NCBI GenBank assembly: GCA_050031985.1
Contig: JBNAIG010000008.1
Location: 124,001 to 188,000, forward strand
Direction of reading: 5' to 3'
DNA: 64,000 nt
From: SZUA-368 sp028533045
GTDB lineage: Bacteria; Spirochaetota; Spirochaetia; DSM-2461
Part shown: in pieces, positions 7,160-16,204 of the stretch
Layout of the letters: each line of letters starts with the position of its first letter
How positions within the stretch are numbered: the first letter of the stretch is position 1
The notes under the pieces: model-generated
The model's database searches: none
Seen by the model: only the letters and a program-made list of their open reading frames with translations
What the model was told of the DNA's origin: nothing
Made by a program: the position numbers and the translations under genes

Positions 7160-9652
7160 ATGAAAAACGTATCGCTTCGACTCTTCCTTCTATTGACCAG
7201 TCTTCTGCTGGTAATCATTCCTTCCACGGTTATTGGTCTCTACAACACACAGGAATCCAAATTACTGATCAATAAAATTCACGAACAGGAACTCAAGGAC
7301 CAGCTGGTGTTGGTAAAGAATCAAGTGCATCAAACCAGTGACTACACCGATGCCTTTGTTGAAAATGACTTGAAATCCCTTGAAGTCTCTCTCCCGGATC
7401 TCACCGTTGAAACTCCCGACTGGGATCTGGTTAGGGCAAAGATCAATCAGCTTGCCTCTATGTCGGACGCTCACTATACGGTCTTTCTTCCCTTTTCCAA
7501 GGGTATCATAAGAAAAGAAACATCCATATTAGATATAAACGGCAACTCCGCAGCGGGCACCTTCATAAGCAAGGATTCGGAAATTTTTAAAACGGTCAGC
7601 TCCGGCCAGATCTACCGGGGGAACTCCTACATCCTGGAAAAATGGTATAAAGCGGCCTACAAACCTTTCTTTTCCAAGGAAGGAGAACTCCTTTATGTTC
7701 TTTTCTCCGGTATTCCCGAACAGGTATTTTTTGAAGATCTCTTTGAAGAACTCAGCACAAAAGTCATTGGGGAAGAGGGTTACTTTTTCATTCTTTCTCC
7801 TGAAGGAGAGTATATCCTCTCCCACAATCGGGCCAGAGACGGTGAGAGCCTCATCAAAAGCCAGGATAGTAACGGCCGATTATTTATAAAGGATATGATA
7901 GCGATTGCCCAAGGCAGCAGTGATGTAAACATCATGCACTACCCGTGGAAAAATAGCGACCAAGATGAAATCCGAGACAAAATCGCCGCTTACACCTATA
8001 TTGAGGAATACCAATGGATACTCGGCTCGAGCGACTATAGGGAAAGAGCCCTTATTCTGGTAGAACAAACCAGACGAATGCTCATTATAACCATATTGGC
8101 AGCAGTCGGTGCTGGTATGATCGTATCCCTTTTTATGACCCAGCTGATTTACCGTTCCTTTTCCAGACTTCACAAAAATATCGGTTCAGTGGCACAGGGC
8201 AACCTTAAAGACCAGGATGCTCAGGCCTCATTCTTTAGAGAAATAAACGACCTTCAGCTTTCGGTCCATGACAACATGGTACCCAAACTCAAAAACCTCA
8301 TTGGCAATATGGAAGACAAGGCGGAGCAAATTGTCCGCATGTCGGAAGTTCTCGGTTACAACATCAATCAGACCCTTCACTCCATTGACCAGGTTAAAAC
8401 CTCCTCCGGCCGAGTTAAATCGGTCTCACAAAATCTCACCAACCTTATGATCGAATCCCGCACCTCCACCGAAGCCATAAGCAGTTCCGTCGATGAGTAT
8501 CAGGAAATGATGCATACCCAAAATGAATCGGTAGCGGAAATTTCCGCCTCAATTGAAGAAAGCGGCGCTTCACTTAATAACGTATCCCGGGTTGTTACGG
8601 ACAAACTAACCGCCGCCCGGGCTCTGGTAGAACAGGGAATTGCAGGGCAACAGTCGGTAGACCAAACCAATGATCTGATCAAGACAATCTCCGACGACGT
8701 TACCCGCCTTCTGGAGATTCTGCACATTATCAACGATATCACCGACAGGACTCAACTCCTGGCCATGAACGCTTCCATAGAGGCAGCCCACGCGGGAGTA
8801 CAGGGCAAGGGCTTTGCCATTGTTGCCGGAGAGATGCGCCAGCTTGCCGAATCGACCGCCCTCAACGGCAAACGAATTGAAGAATCCCTCCAGGAAATAA
8901 CCGGACGCATCCAAGCCGCAACGGAACACAGCGGTAAAACAAAAACAGTCATAACCGATATGACCGGTAACCTTAAGGACTTTAGCCGGGCCTTTAGGGA
9001 AATATCGGACAGCACCCAGGAAATATCCCTGGGAACATCACAGATTCTGGAGGCAACCAGTATGCTTTCTGACTTAAGCGAAAAAAACTATCGAGCCAGT
9101 CATAAGATCAAAGAGTCGGTAGAACAGCTCAACGGAGCCGTACGAAAAACCGAATCCAGCGCCCGGGAGAACCTGAATGAAGCGGACGAACTGAACCACT
9201 TTATAGAAGAGGTCGTTACAGCCCAAGAGGAAATGGATCATCTTGGCTCAATCAACCTTAAAATAGGGAAAGAGCTTAAGTCCGAGCTGGAACATTTCGT
9301 CTACGATGAACTTATGAAAGAGGAGTCGGCCATAGACATCATTCGGGCCCATCAGGTTTGGGTGGAAAGAGTGGAAGCCCACATTGAGGGCAAAGTCCGG
9401 CTTAATCCGAGCGAACTGGGAGATCATCAAAGCTGTTCCCTGGGACAATGGCTCAATGAAATAGAAGGGACCGATGCGGCCCGTGGGATACCTCTGGAAC
9501 AACTTAAAATTCATCACGAGAAGCTTCACACCCTGGTGAAAGAGATAGCCTTAGCCGAATCCAACAATGTGGAAGTGGACTTTCTTCACTTAAAAGAGCA
9601 CTCACACACCGTTATTCACCACCTTCTAACGGCCATGCAAACGGGAAACTAA
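7160..9652 (+). CDS. Methyl-accepting chemotaxis protein with Cache sensor and C-terminal CZB domain
   Basis: Transmembrane chemoreceptor signalling to CheA/CheW; 830 residues. TM1 is at residues 7-27, a large periplasmic Cache-type sensor follows to about 295, TM2 is near 303-328, then a weak HAMP-like linker. The signalling hairpin holds LLAMNASIEAAHAG near 531-545. The C-terminus (about 730-830) is a chemoreceptor zinc-binding (CZB) domain: HQVWVERV, then CSLGQW, then IHHEKLH, giving the expected His/Cys/His/His metal ligands. CZB domains bind zinc and respond to oxidants such as hypochlorous acid (family knowledge). A GAGAGG ribosome site precedes the ATG. A second chemoreceptor with its own promoter follows. 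Confidence 0.9.
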   Translation: MKNVSLRLFLLLTSLLLVIIPSTVIGLYNTQESKLLINKIHEQELKDQLVLVKNQVHQTSDYTDAFVENDLKSLEVSLPDLTVETPDWDLVRAKINQLASMSDAHYTVFLPFSKGIIRKETSILDINGNSAAGTFISKDSEIFKTVSSGQIYRGNSYILEKWYKAAYKPFFSKEGELLYVLFSGIPEQVFFEDLFEELSTKVIGEEGYFFILSPEGEYILSHNRARDGESLIKSQDSNGRLFIKDMIAIAQGSSDVNIMHYPWKNSDQDEIRDKIAAYTYIEEYQWILGSSDYRERALILVEQTRRMLIITILAAVGAGMIVSLFMTQLIYRSFSRLHKNIGSVAQGNLKDQDAQASFFREINDLQLSVHDNMVPKLKNLIGNMEDKAEQIVRMSEVLGYNINQTLHSIDQVKTSSGRVKSVSQNLTNLMIESRTSTEAISSSVDEYQEMMHTQNESVAEISASIEESGASLNNVSRVVTDKLTAARALVEQGIAGQQSVDQTNDLIKTISDDVTRLLEILHIINDITDRTQLLAMNASIEAAHAGVQGKGFAIVAGEMRQLAESTALNGKRIEESLQEITGRIQAATEHSGKTKTVITDMTGNLKDFSRAFREISDSTQEISLGTSQILEATSMLSDLSEKNYRASHKIKESVEQLNGAVRKTESSARENLNEADELNHFIEEVVTAQEEMDHLGSINLKIGKELKSELEHFVYDELMKEESAIDIIRAHQVWVERVEAHIEGKVRLNPSELGDHQSCSLGQWLNEIEGTDAARGIPLEQLKIHHEKLHTLVKEIALAESNNVEVDFLHLKEHSHTVIHHLLTAMQTGN

Positions 9653-9656
9653 TAGT

Positions 9657-9686
9657 TTGACAGATAAACAAGGGGGCCCCTATAAT
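9657..9686 (+). promoter_or_regulatory. Strong promoter for the second chemoreceptor
   Basis: Consensus TTGACA at 9657-9662, an 18-base spacer and consensus TATAAT at 9681-9686. The spacer ends in GGGGGCCCC, and GGGGGCC recurs just before the start codon, where it may serve as a weak ribosome site. Confidence 0.8.
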
Positions 9687-9718
9687 TTAACTATTAGACG
9701 AAGACGGGGGCCTCTCAC

Positions 9719-11605
9719 ATGAACAAAACACAAAAGCTTATCTTGCAGATAGGTATAGTAAATTTTATCATTCCCGTTCTGTTGGGGGGACTAATTCGGG
9801 AGATCCTCGTCAGCCTCTTCAATCCGCATATAACAATGAGTTTTGCCGAAAGACTCTCCTTTGGAATAAAACCGGTCATCATGGGAGCCTCTTTTATCTT
9901 TGCCCTCATCTGCATGGGAATGATACTCTACCAACTCCGGCCCCTTCTACGTTTCCTGAATGACCAGTCCCATCGGGAAGAAGCCCGAAAGTCTGTCCTC
10001 ATTATCCCCTGGCTTCTTATTATTTTTCACGTGGTCATCTGGATTGTAGCAACCACCCTTATGTATGCCCTGGTTTTTCACTGGAACAGCCCGGGCGGAA
10101 CAAGCTACCTAACCAGCCTCTTCAACTCAACCTCCTTTGGCTTCCTTACGGGACTTACCTCTGCCCTCGCCATGAATGTCATACTTACCGCCCCTAAAAA
10201 AGAACTGAACATGACGCTCATAGGAGAAAACGAACGCAATGTCTATCTAAAATTAAAGAGCTATATCATCATCTTCTCTTTTGTCTTTGTCTCCGGGAAC
10301 TACTGTGCCTATGCGGCTAATTTTTACCTCAAAGCAGAACAGATACCACAGCCCCTGGCTAATCCAGGAGTCTCCTTTTTCTTTCTGATGGCTCTTTTTG
10401 GGGGGCTATTCCTTATCCTGAATCGATTCAGCCTTTATGAAGACCAGCTACAGCAGGAAATGATGGAGAACAGGCTCTCCGAGTTAATCGAAGAAGGTGG
10501 CAACCTTAGTAAGCGGATTACCCTCATGAATTTTGGCGCTCTGGGAGAGATCTGTCATCTATTTAACAGTTTTCTGGATATTTTAGCCCGAATGATTAAC
10601 GAGATCAGACAGGCAGAAGGAGATCTGGAAAGCAGTGGAGCGGAGCTGATGGAAGGGATAGAATCAACCTTTGAGGTAATGGAAGACCTGGCTTCATCCT
10701 TTAGTAAAATGGAAGAGACATTTCGCCTTCAGGGCGAACAGATTTCCCGAACTAAAGAGAGCACCCAATCTATCGACAAATCTACGGTCGAACTAAACCA
10801 GCAACTCCAACAGCAGTCATCCATAATAACCCAGTCCTCCGCCGCAGTGGAACAGATGATCGGAAGCCTTAGCACCGTAACGGAAAATCTTAAAAAGAAT
10901 CATCAACTTTATTCCCGACTCAATACCCTTTCGGACGAAGGAAAAACCCGTATGAACGGAGTAATTAACAGTATAGAACAGGTAAAAGAACAAGCCTCCC
11001 GCTTAGCCTCTGCCAACAGTCTCATAGCGGGTATTGCCGCCCGGACAAACCTACTTGCCATGAACGCAGCCATAGAAGCGGCCCATGCGGGAGAAGCGGG
11101 CAAGGGATTTGCCGTTGTATCCGATGAAATTAGAAAGCTGGCGGAAAACTCCACAGACCAGTCAAAAGAGGTCAGCCAGACACTCAAGGATACGGAAGAA
11201 TTAATTACCCAAGTGGCAGATGAAGTCGTGAATACGGGAGAATCCTTTGACCAACTACGGGACAGCATCAGCAAGACCGACCGGCTCCAGGAAGAGATAA
11301 TGCAGTCCATGGAAGAACAGGAGATAGGCGGCCGGGAAGTCCTTACCGGATTAAGCGGCATGAAAGAACAATCCCAAGAGGTTCACCGTGTGGCCGGGGA
11401 AGTAAGGGAAAACAGCCAAAGCATCAGCGGAAATATGGAAAAACTGGGCAACTACTCCCAGGAATTGGACACCCTGTTAAAAGATGTGTTAAACGCTACG
11501 GAACGTATAAAATCCTCCCTCACAAAAATCGAGGATCTGGACCTGGTCAACATGGAAAACACAGCCATTATCAGCGATAAAATCGACCGATTCAAAACAG
11601 AATAG
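9719..11605 (+). CDS. Methyl-accepting chemotaxis protein with multi-helix membrane sensor
   Basis: 628 residues. Instead of a periplasmic sensor it has about six hydrophobic segments in residues 8-240, then a short HAMP-like stretch (EEGGNLSKRITL), a coiled coil and a signalling hairpin with LLAMNAAIEAAHAG near residues 443-457. No C-terminal pentapeptide tether for CheR is seen. The architecture suggests sensing of a membrane-soluble signal or of membrane energetics (inference). The start is set by the strong promoter and the ATG at 9719; the ribosome site (GGGGGCC) is poor. No stop or terminator separates it clearly from the ABC operon 84 bases on. Confidence 0.85.
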   Translation: MNKTQKLILQIGIVNFIIPVLLGGLIREILVSLFNPHITMSFAERLSFGIKPVIMGASFIFALICMGMILYQLRPLLRFLNDQSHREEARKSVLIIPWLLIIFHVVIWIVATTLMYALVFHWNSPGGTSYLTSLFNSTSFGFLTGLTSALAMNVILTAPKKELNMTLIGENERNVYLKLKSYIIIFSFVFVSGNYCAYAANFYLKAEQIPQPLANPGVSFFFLMALFGGLFLILNRFSLYEDQLQQEMMENRLSELIEEGGNLSKRITLMNFGALGEICHLFNSFLDILARMINEIRQAEGDLESSGAELMEGIESTFEVMEDLASSFSKMEETFRLQGEQISRTKESTQSIDKSTVELNQQLQQQSSIITQSSAAVEQMIGSLSTVTENLKKNHQLYSRLNTLSDEGKTRMNGVINSIEQVKEQASRLASANSLIAGIAARTNLLAMNAAIEAAHAGEAGKGFAVVSDEIRKLAENSTDQSKEVSQTLKDTEELITQVADEVVNTGESFDQLRDSISKTDRLQEEIMQSMEEQEIGGREVLTGLSGMKEQSQEVHRVAGEVRENSQSISGNMEKLGNYSQELDTLLKDVLNATERIKSSLTKIEDLDLVNMENTAIISDKIDRFKTE

Positions 11606-11627
11606 TATACAAAAAAAGAAGAATACC

Positions 11628-11656
11628 TTGACGAAGATTTCCTCTGGGTATAGGTT
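11628..11656 (+). promoter_or_regulatory. Possible promoter for the ABC importer operon
   Basis: TTGACG at 11628-11633, a 17-base spacer and TAGGTT at 11651-11656; the -10 is weak. Confidence 0.4.
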
Positions 11657-11688
11657 TCTTTTAGAAGAAACGGAATAAGGAGATATAA

Positions 11689-12666
11689 ATGAAAAAAACA
11701 CTCATGCTGCTGGGTATAGCCGCAGCTCTCGTACTGGCCGGATGTCAGAAAGACTCGGGCAATATTAAAGTGGGAGTTTCCAAGATTGTGGCTCACCCTG
11801 CCCTGGATGCTCTGGAACAGGGAATCGTGGAAGTGGTAAGCGAAACTTATCCCGACGCGGAATTCGACCTTCAAAATGCCAACGGAGAGGTAAGTACAGC
11901 CTCCTCCATCGCCCAAAAATTTAAAGCCGGAAAGGTAGATGTAGCTGTTGGTATCGCCACCCCCACCGCCCAGTCTCTTGTGCAGACTATCTCCGAAGCA
12001 CCGGTGGTATTCTCTGCCGTAACCGACCCGGTCGGAGCAGGCCTTGTAACCACCATAGAAAAGGGCGAAGGTAATGTTACCGGCGTTTCCGATATGATTC
12101 CCGTGTACGACCAGATCAAACTCCTCAAGGAACTAACCGACATGAAAAGCCTCGGCCATGTTTATACCTCTTCCGAGGATAACTCCGCCGCTCTGGCAGC
12201 TCTTACGGAAGAAGCCTGTAATAACCTTGGTATAGAATTCATTCCTTCCACCGTCAGTAACTCTGCCGAAGTTAAACAGGCCGCCCAGGCCATCGCCGGC
12301 CGGGTAGACGCCTTCTACATTACCACAGATAACACGGTAATCTCTGCCCTGGCCGCTGTCACAGATGTGGCATACGACAAAAACATCCCCGTTTTCTCCG
12401 CCGACCCCACCAGCGTAGAAGCGGGCAATGTATTTATGGCCTGGGGATTCGACTACTATAAAATGGGTAAAGCCACCGGTCGTCTCGTCGTTGATATTCT
12501 TAACGGCACCGATCCGGCAAGCGTCCCCACACAGTTCATGACCAGCCCCTCCGATATAGATCTCTACATCAACATGGATATCGCCGATAAACTGGGCATT
12601 GAAATACCCGCCGACCTTCAGGATAACGCCTCCACCCTTATTCAGGGCGGCGTGAACGTTAAATAA
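11689..12666 (+). CDS. ABC transporter substrate-binding lipoprotein (COG2984/TrpX type)
   Basis: Periplasmic ligand-binding lipoprotein of an amino-acid-type importer. 325 residues. Signal peptide with lipobox LVLAGC (Cys19), then a two-lobed type I periplasmic fold: VGVSKIVAHPALDALEQG, IATPTAQSLV, SAVTDPVGAGLV and WGFDYYKMG are typical of this family. An AAGGAG ribosome site precedes the ATG. The stop overlaps the permease start (TAATG). Family members in Firmicutes are regulated with tryptophan or tyrosine genes, so an aromatic amino acid is a reasonable but unproven ligand. The sensor kinase at 39169 uses the same kind of domain. Confidence 0.88.
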   Translation: MKKTLMLLGIAAALVLAGCQKDSGNIKVGVSKIVAHPALDALEQGIVEVVSETYPDAEFDLQNANGEVSTASSIAQKFKAGKVDVAVGIATPTAQSLVQTISEAPVVFSAVTDPVGAGLVTTIEKGEGNVTGVSDMIPVYDQIKLLKELTDMKSLGHVYTSSEDNSAALAALTEEACNNLGIEFIPSTVSNSAEVKQAAQAIAGRVDAFYITTDNTVISALAAVTDVAYDKNIPVFSADPTSVEAGNVFMAWGFDYYKMGKATGRLVVDILNGTDPASVPTQFMTSPSDIDLYINMDIADKLGIEIPADLQDNASTLIQGGVNVK

Positions 12667-13571
12667 TGATTGAAGGTATTCTCGTAGAGGGCCTGATTTA
12701 CGGAATCATGGCCCTCGGAGTTTTTATCACATTCCGTATATTGGACTTTCCCGATCTCTCCGTGGACGGAACCTTCCCTCTTGGGGCGGCCGTTATGGCA
12801 TCTACCCTTACAGCCGGTTGGCCTCCCCTCCTTTGCCTCCTTTTGGCCTTTGTCGCCGGATGGGCTGCTGGAATGATTACCGCCCTTATCCACAACACCC
12901 TCAAGGTACCCGGATTGCTCGCGGGGATTCTCACCATGACCATGCTCTGGTCCATTAACATCCGAGTTCTGGGCGGACGGGCCAACCTCCCCCTCATGCG
13001 GGTGGAAACCATGCTCTCCCGTTTTCAGGACGGCTTGGGAGCGGCTCTTCCCCAACCGGTATCGCTCCTGCTCTTTTGCTTTATCGCCGTCATGGTGGTG
13101 AAGCTGATTCTGGACTACTTTTTCCATACCGACTTGGGCCTGACCATGGGAGCCCTCGGCTTTAACGAGCAGATGGTAATAGCCCAGGGAATCGACCCCC
13201 GCACCCTCAAGTACATTGCCCTGGGACTGGCGAACGGATTGGTCGCCGTGTCCGGAGCTTTAGCCGCCCAATACCAGGGTTTTGCCGATGTAAACCTGGG
13301 ACAGGGAATCATTGTCTCCGGCTTAGCCATGGTTATGCTAGGTGAATTCATTCTCCGGTCCAACAAGATAGGCTGGCTAACCACCCGTGTTATCCTGGGT
13401 TCCATAGCCTACCGCGCAATTATGTACGCAGGACGTTACTACGGTTACTACATCAACCTCACCCCGAACGATCTCAAGCTGATTACGGGACTCCTGATTA
13501 TTGCCGCTCTGGCTGTAACCAAGCTGCAGGACAAACGGGGAAACACCAAGAAGGGGAAGGCCAGCAAATGA
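12666..13571 (+). CDS. ABC transporter permease (COG4120/TrpY type)
   Basis: 301 residues, about eight hydrophobic helices, partner of the lipoprotein before it and the ATPase after it. Recognisable family blocks are the N-terminal FRILDFPDLSVDGTFPLG and ALGFNEQMVIAQGID near residues 160-175. It overlaps the substrate-binding gene by 1 base and the ATPase gene by 4, so the three are translated as a coupled unit. The last 15 residues are basic and probably cytoplasmic. Confidence 0.87.
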   Translation: MIEGILVEGLIYGIMALGVFITFRILDFPDLSVDGTFPLGAAVMASTLTAGWPPLLCLLLAFVAGWAAGMITALIHNTLKVPGLLAGILTMTMLWSINIRVLGGRANLPLMRVETMLSRFQDGLGAALPQPVSLLLFCFIAVMVVKLILDYFFHTDLGLTMGALGFNEQMVIAQGIDPRTLKYIALGLANGLVAVSGALAAQYQGFADVNLGQGIIVSGLAMVMLGEFILRSNKIGWLTTRVILGSIAYRAIMYAGRYYGYYINLTPNDLKLITGLLIIAALAVTKLQDKRGNTKKGKASK

Positions 13572-14359
13572 TTGAACTAAAAGATATCAACATGATTTTT
13601 GGCATGGGAACCCCCGATGAAAATCACGTACTTAACGACTTAAATCTCAAAGTTAACCGGGGTGACTTTATTACCATTATCGGTTCCAACGGGGCCGGTA
13701 AGAGTACCCTCTTTAATGTGATTTCCGGTAAGTATACTCCTACTTCCGGTAAGGTTACCTTTGAAGAAGGGGATGTTACCAATCTCCCCGAATACAAAAG
13801 AGCCCGGTTCATAGGCCGAATTTTTCAGGACCCCCTCCTGGGAACGGCAGGTAATATGAGCCTGGAAGACAATATGGTCATAACCAGCAAGAAAGGCTTC
13901 AAGGGTCTTAAAATCAGCCTGAACCACAAGCTTCGGGAAGAGTTTAAGAAGGAACTGATCCAACTGGATATGAACCTGGAAAACCGCCTTTCCGACAATA
14001 TGGGAACCCTTTCCGGCGGGCAGCGGCAAGCTCTTACCCTGCTTACCACAGTACTTTCCGAACCGGAGATTCTTCTCCTGGACGAACACACTGCCGCCCT
14101 GGACCCCAAGAATGCCTCCAAGGTTCTGGAACTCACCTGTCATTTCATCGAGAAATACAGCCTGACCGCCATGATGGTAACCCATAACATGCAGCAAGCC
14201 ATTGATTATGGAAATCGTCTTCTCATGCTTCATAAGGGTCAAGTTATCCTGGATCTTTCCGGCGAAGAGAAGAAACAGCTCTCCGTGGACAGTCTAGTGG
14301 AAAAATTCCATACGATTAATAAAGACGCCCAACTGAGCGACGAAACTTTGCTTACCTAA
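13568..14359 (+). CDS. ABC transporter ATPase (COG1101/TrpZ type)
   Basis: 263 residues. Walker A GSNGAGKST near residues 38-46, signature TLSGGQRQALTLL near 145, and Walker B ILLLDEHTAALDP near 168 with the DEH variant characteristic of this subgroup; H-loop MMVTHNMQQA. It powers uptake through the preceding permease. Last gene of the three-gene operon; a strong terminator starts 8 bases after the stop. Confidence 0.88.
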   Translation: MIELKDINMIFGMGTPDENHVLNDLNLKVNRGDFITIIGSNGAGKSTLFNVISGKYTPTSGKVTFEEGDVTNLPEYKRARFIGRIFQDPLLGTAGNMSLEDNMVITSKKGFKGLKISLNHKLREEFKKELIQLDMNLENRLSDNMGTLSGGQRQALTLLTTVLSEPEILLLDEHTAALDPKNASKVLELTCHFIEKYSLTAMMVTHNMQQAIDYGNRLLMLHKGQVILDLSGEEKKQLSVDSLVEKFHTINKDAQLSDETLLT

Positions 14360-14367
14360 AAACAGAG

Positions 14368-14395
14368 CCCCGGACCTTGTCCGGGGTTACTTTTT
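14368..14395. terminator. Bidirectional intrinsic terminator between convergent genes
   Basis: A perfect 8-base stem CCCCGGAC / GTCCGGGG with loop CTT. T-rich sequence follows on the plus strand (TTACTTTTT), and on the minus strand CTCTGTTTTT follows, so it can serve both the ABC operon and the minus-strand gene ending at 14401. Confidence 0.85.
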
Positions 14396-14400
14396 GCCCT

Positions 14401-15336
14401 TCAATAAAATTTTTCATCCAGGTAGCCAAACTTTAACCGGGCGTAGCGCTTATTCAAAGAGAGTGCCCTCACAACGGCATTTACATGGTAATGATGGTCC
14501 GTATCCTTCTGGAGGGCCACCTTCAAAGTCTGATCCATCTTCAAAAGACCTTCCCGGTTTTCCACCAGACCGGCCCCTTCGCTCACCCTTAAAAAATGAG
14601 TTTTAATTGGTTCTTCCCTGTCGGGCAGGAAAAGATAGACATCGGGCAAGTGGAAGTTGTCGGCCACATCGCGCTCTGTAAGAATCAGCTCAAAAGAAGT
14701 TTCCGAAAGCTCCCGAATCTCCGAAAGCCCGTGGGACATCAGCCCCCTATAGTCCTGAATAAAAACGCGCCCTGCCCCGGGCATTTCCGGGTTTTTATCC
14801 GGGTCGTCCTCCACCAGCTTCACATTTCCCAGCACAATTTTACCGCTTTCCCGGGTAATAATTTTCCCTCGGTAGACCCGTCCCAGAGAAGAGACCAGCC
14901 GCACCGGTCGCCCCAAGCCAAAAAGCACCTCAAAGCCCTCGGGAAGTTCAGCTTTGCCGGTCCCATAAAGCTTCTCGGTCAAACTTTCTGAAAAACGGGG
15001 GATTCCCTCCTCCTTCTCTTCGAGGAGCATTAAAACATGATGGTAGGTATTTCTGTGGGTTAAAAGCAGATTGATGCGGGCCCGATCATGAAGATAGGCC
15101 GCCATGCGGTTAAGCAAATCCAGCTCATTAATGGTCAAATCAAACTGACGTATAAGCCGGTTATATTCGCTCCGCCACTCTTTGACGGAGCTGACTCTAA
15201 TTTTTCTCCGGTAGGAGACAAGCGCAAGGAGGAGGAGAATCAGAATGACTACCAACACAGCCAGGTTTATGACGACGTTTGAGTGAAGCTCCAGGAACTT
15301 ATCCTGAATGGCTCCAAAAATAGCTTTTTGATCCAT
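14401..15336 (-). CDS. Single-pass membrane protein with cytoplasmic domain, possibly PilZ-like
   Basis: 311 residues. One hydrophobic segment near residues 22-44, then a predicted cytoplasmic helical region and a mainly beta C-terminal region. The general layout recalls spirochaetal PilZ-type proteins, but I do not see a clear RxxxR plus DxSxxG pair, so c-di-GMP binding is only a suggestion. The ATG at 15336 is chosen because GGAGG lies 6 bases upstream; a TTG two codons earlier overlaps that site. It is the last gene of a minus-strand run, 36 bases after the BI-1 gene, and ends at the shared terminator. Confidence 0.55.
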   Translation of the reverse strand: MDQKAIFGAIQDKFLELHSNVVINLAVLVVILILLLLALVSYRRKIRVSSVKEWRSEYNRLIRQFDLTINELDLLNRMAAYLHDRARINLLLTHRNTYHHVLMLLEEKEEGIPRFSESLTEKLYGTGKAELPEGFEVLFGLGRPVRLVSSLGRVYRGKIITRESGKIVLGNVKLVEDDPDKNPEMPGAGRVFIQDYRGLMSHGLSEIRELSETSFELILTERDVADNFHLPDVYLFLPDREEPIKTHFLRVSEGAGLVENREGLLKMDQTLKVALQKDTDHHYHVNAVVRALSLNKRYARLKFGYLDEKFY

Positions 15337-15372
15337 AACCAACCTCCTTAACGGACGTTGAACATCCGCTAA

Positions 15373-16077
15373 CTAGTTTCTTCTACCAAAGATCCTCAAA
15401 ATAAACAGGAACATGTTAATAAAATCCAGGTAGAGCTTAAGAGCTCCCAAAATGGAAAGTTTGATGTAGGAGGATTCATCCACCTGAGAACTCATCTGAT
15501 CACTCATTCTTTTGATCATCTGCGTATCGTAGGCGGCAAGAGCAGTAAAAAGCAAAACTCCTACAAAACTATAGATACTTCCGAAAAGGGAGTTATAGAA
15601 GAACATATTAATGAATCCAGCCACAATTAGACCAATCAGTCCCATAAAGAGGTAATGGCCCCAGCCGGACATATCCCGCTTAGTCACGGTGGCCCAAAAG
15701 CTAACAACTCCAAAGGTAACACCGGCGGCAATAAAAGCGGAAAAAATATCACTGCGCGTATATGCATAGAAAATAACCGACAGGGTCAGACCGTTCAAAG
15801 CGGAATAACCGGTAAAAGCGGCTACAGCCTGTCCGGTTGATAGGCGCATAATATTTCGAGAGAGGTAAATAACCAGCCCAAACTCGGCAATCATAAGAAT
15901 AAAGTAGGTGATACCGCTTAATATATAACGGTAAAAACCACCTTGAATTACGGCAAAGGCCACGCCGGCTGTTATGAGAAGTCCTATGGTCATCCACAGG
16001 TATACGTTACGCAGGATAGTCTGCTCTTTTCGGGCCATGCCCTCGTTGGAATAGGTACTGTTAAAATAATCCGACAC
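15373..16077 (-). CDS. BAX inhibitor-1 / YccA family membrane protein
   Basis: 234 residues with seven hydrophobic helices, the normal size for bacterial BI-1 proteins. Family signs: the N-terminal RNVYLWMTIGLLITAGVAF, an internal AAYDTQMIKRM block near residue 180 and the C-terminal LYLDFINMFLFILRIFG. Bacterial members are linked to membrane-protein quality control (YccA inhibits FtsH) and to calcium leak (BsYetJ). The start is GTG with AAGGAG 6 bases upstream. A CCCCATGGGG palindrome lies in the leader at 16094-16103. It sits with other envelope genes. Confidence 0.88.
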   Translation of the reverse strand: MSDYFNSTYSNEGMARKEQTILRNVYLWMTIGLLITAGVAFAVIQGGFYRYILSGITYFILMIAEFGLVIYLSRNIMRLSTGQAVAAFTGYSALNGLTLSVIFYAYTRSDIFSAFIAAGVTFGVVSFWATVTKRDMSGWGHYLFMGLIGLIVAGFINMFFYNSLFGSIYSFVGVLLFTALAAYDTQMIKRMSDQMSSQVDESSYIKLSILGALKLYLDFINMFLFILRIFGRRN

Positions 16078-16204
16078 AATTCACTCCTTAGAACCCCATG
16101 GGGGCTTTCCTACTTTAAGAATAACAAAAAAATGAACCTAAAACCAGCATATGGGTGTTAACAGGGATTAAACTTTTGTAATGTTGACAACCTATACGGC
16201 CAGA

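Noticed and set aside
9671..9681. AGGGGGCCCCT palindrome between -35 and -10 of the second chemoreceptor promoter
   Set aside because: Too short and low-complexity to call an operator on its own.
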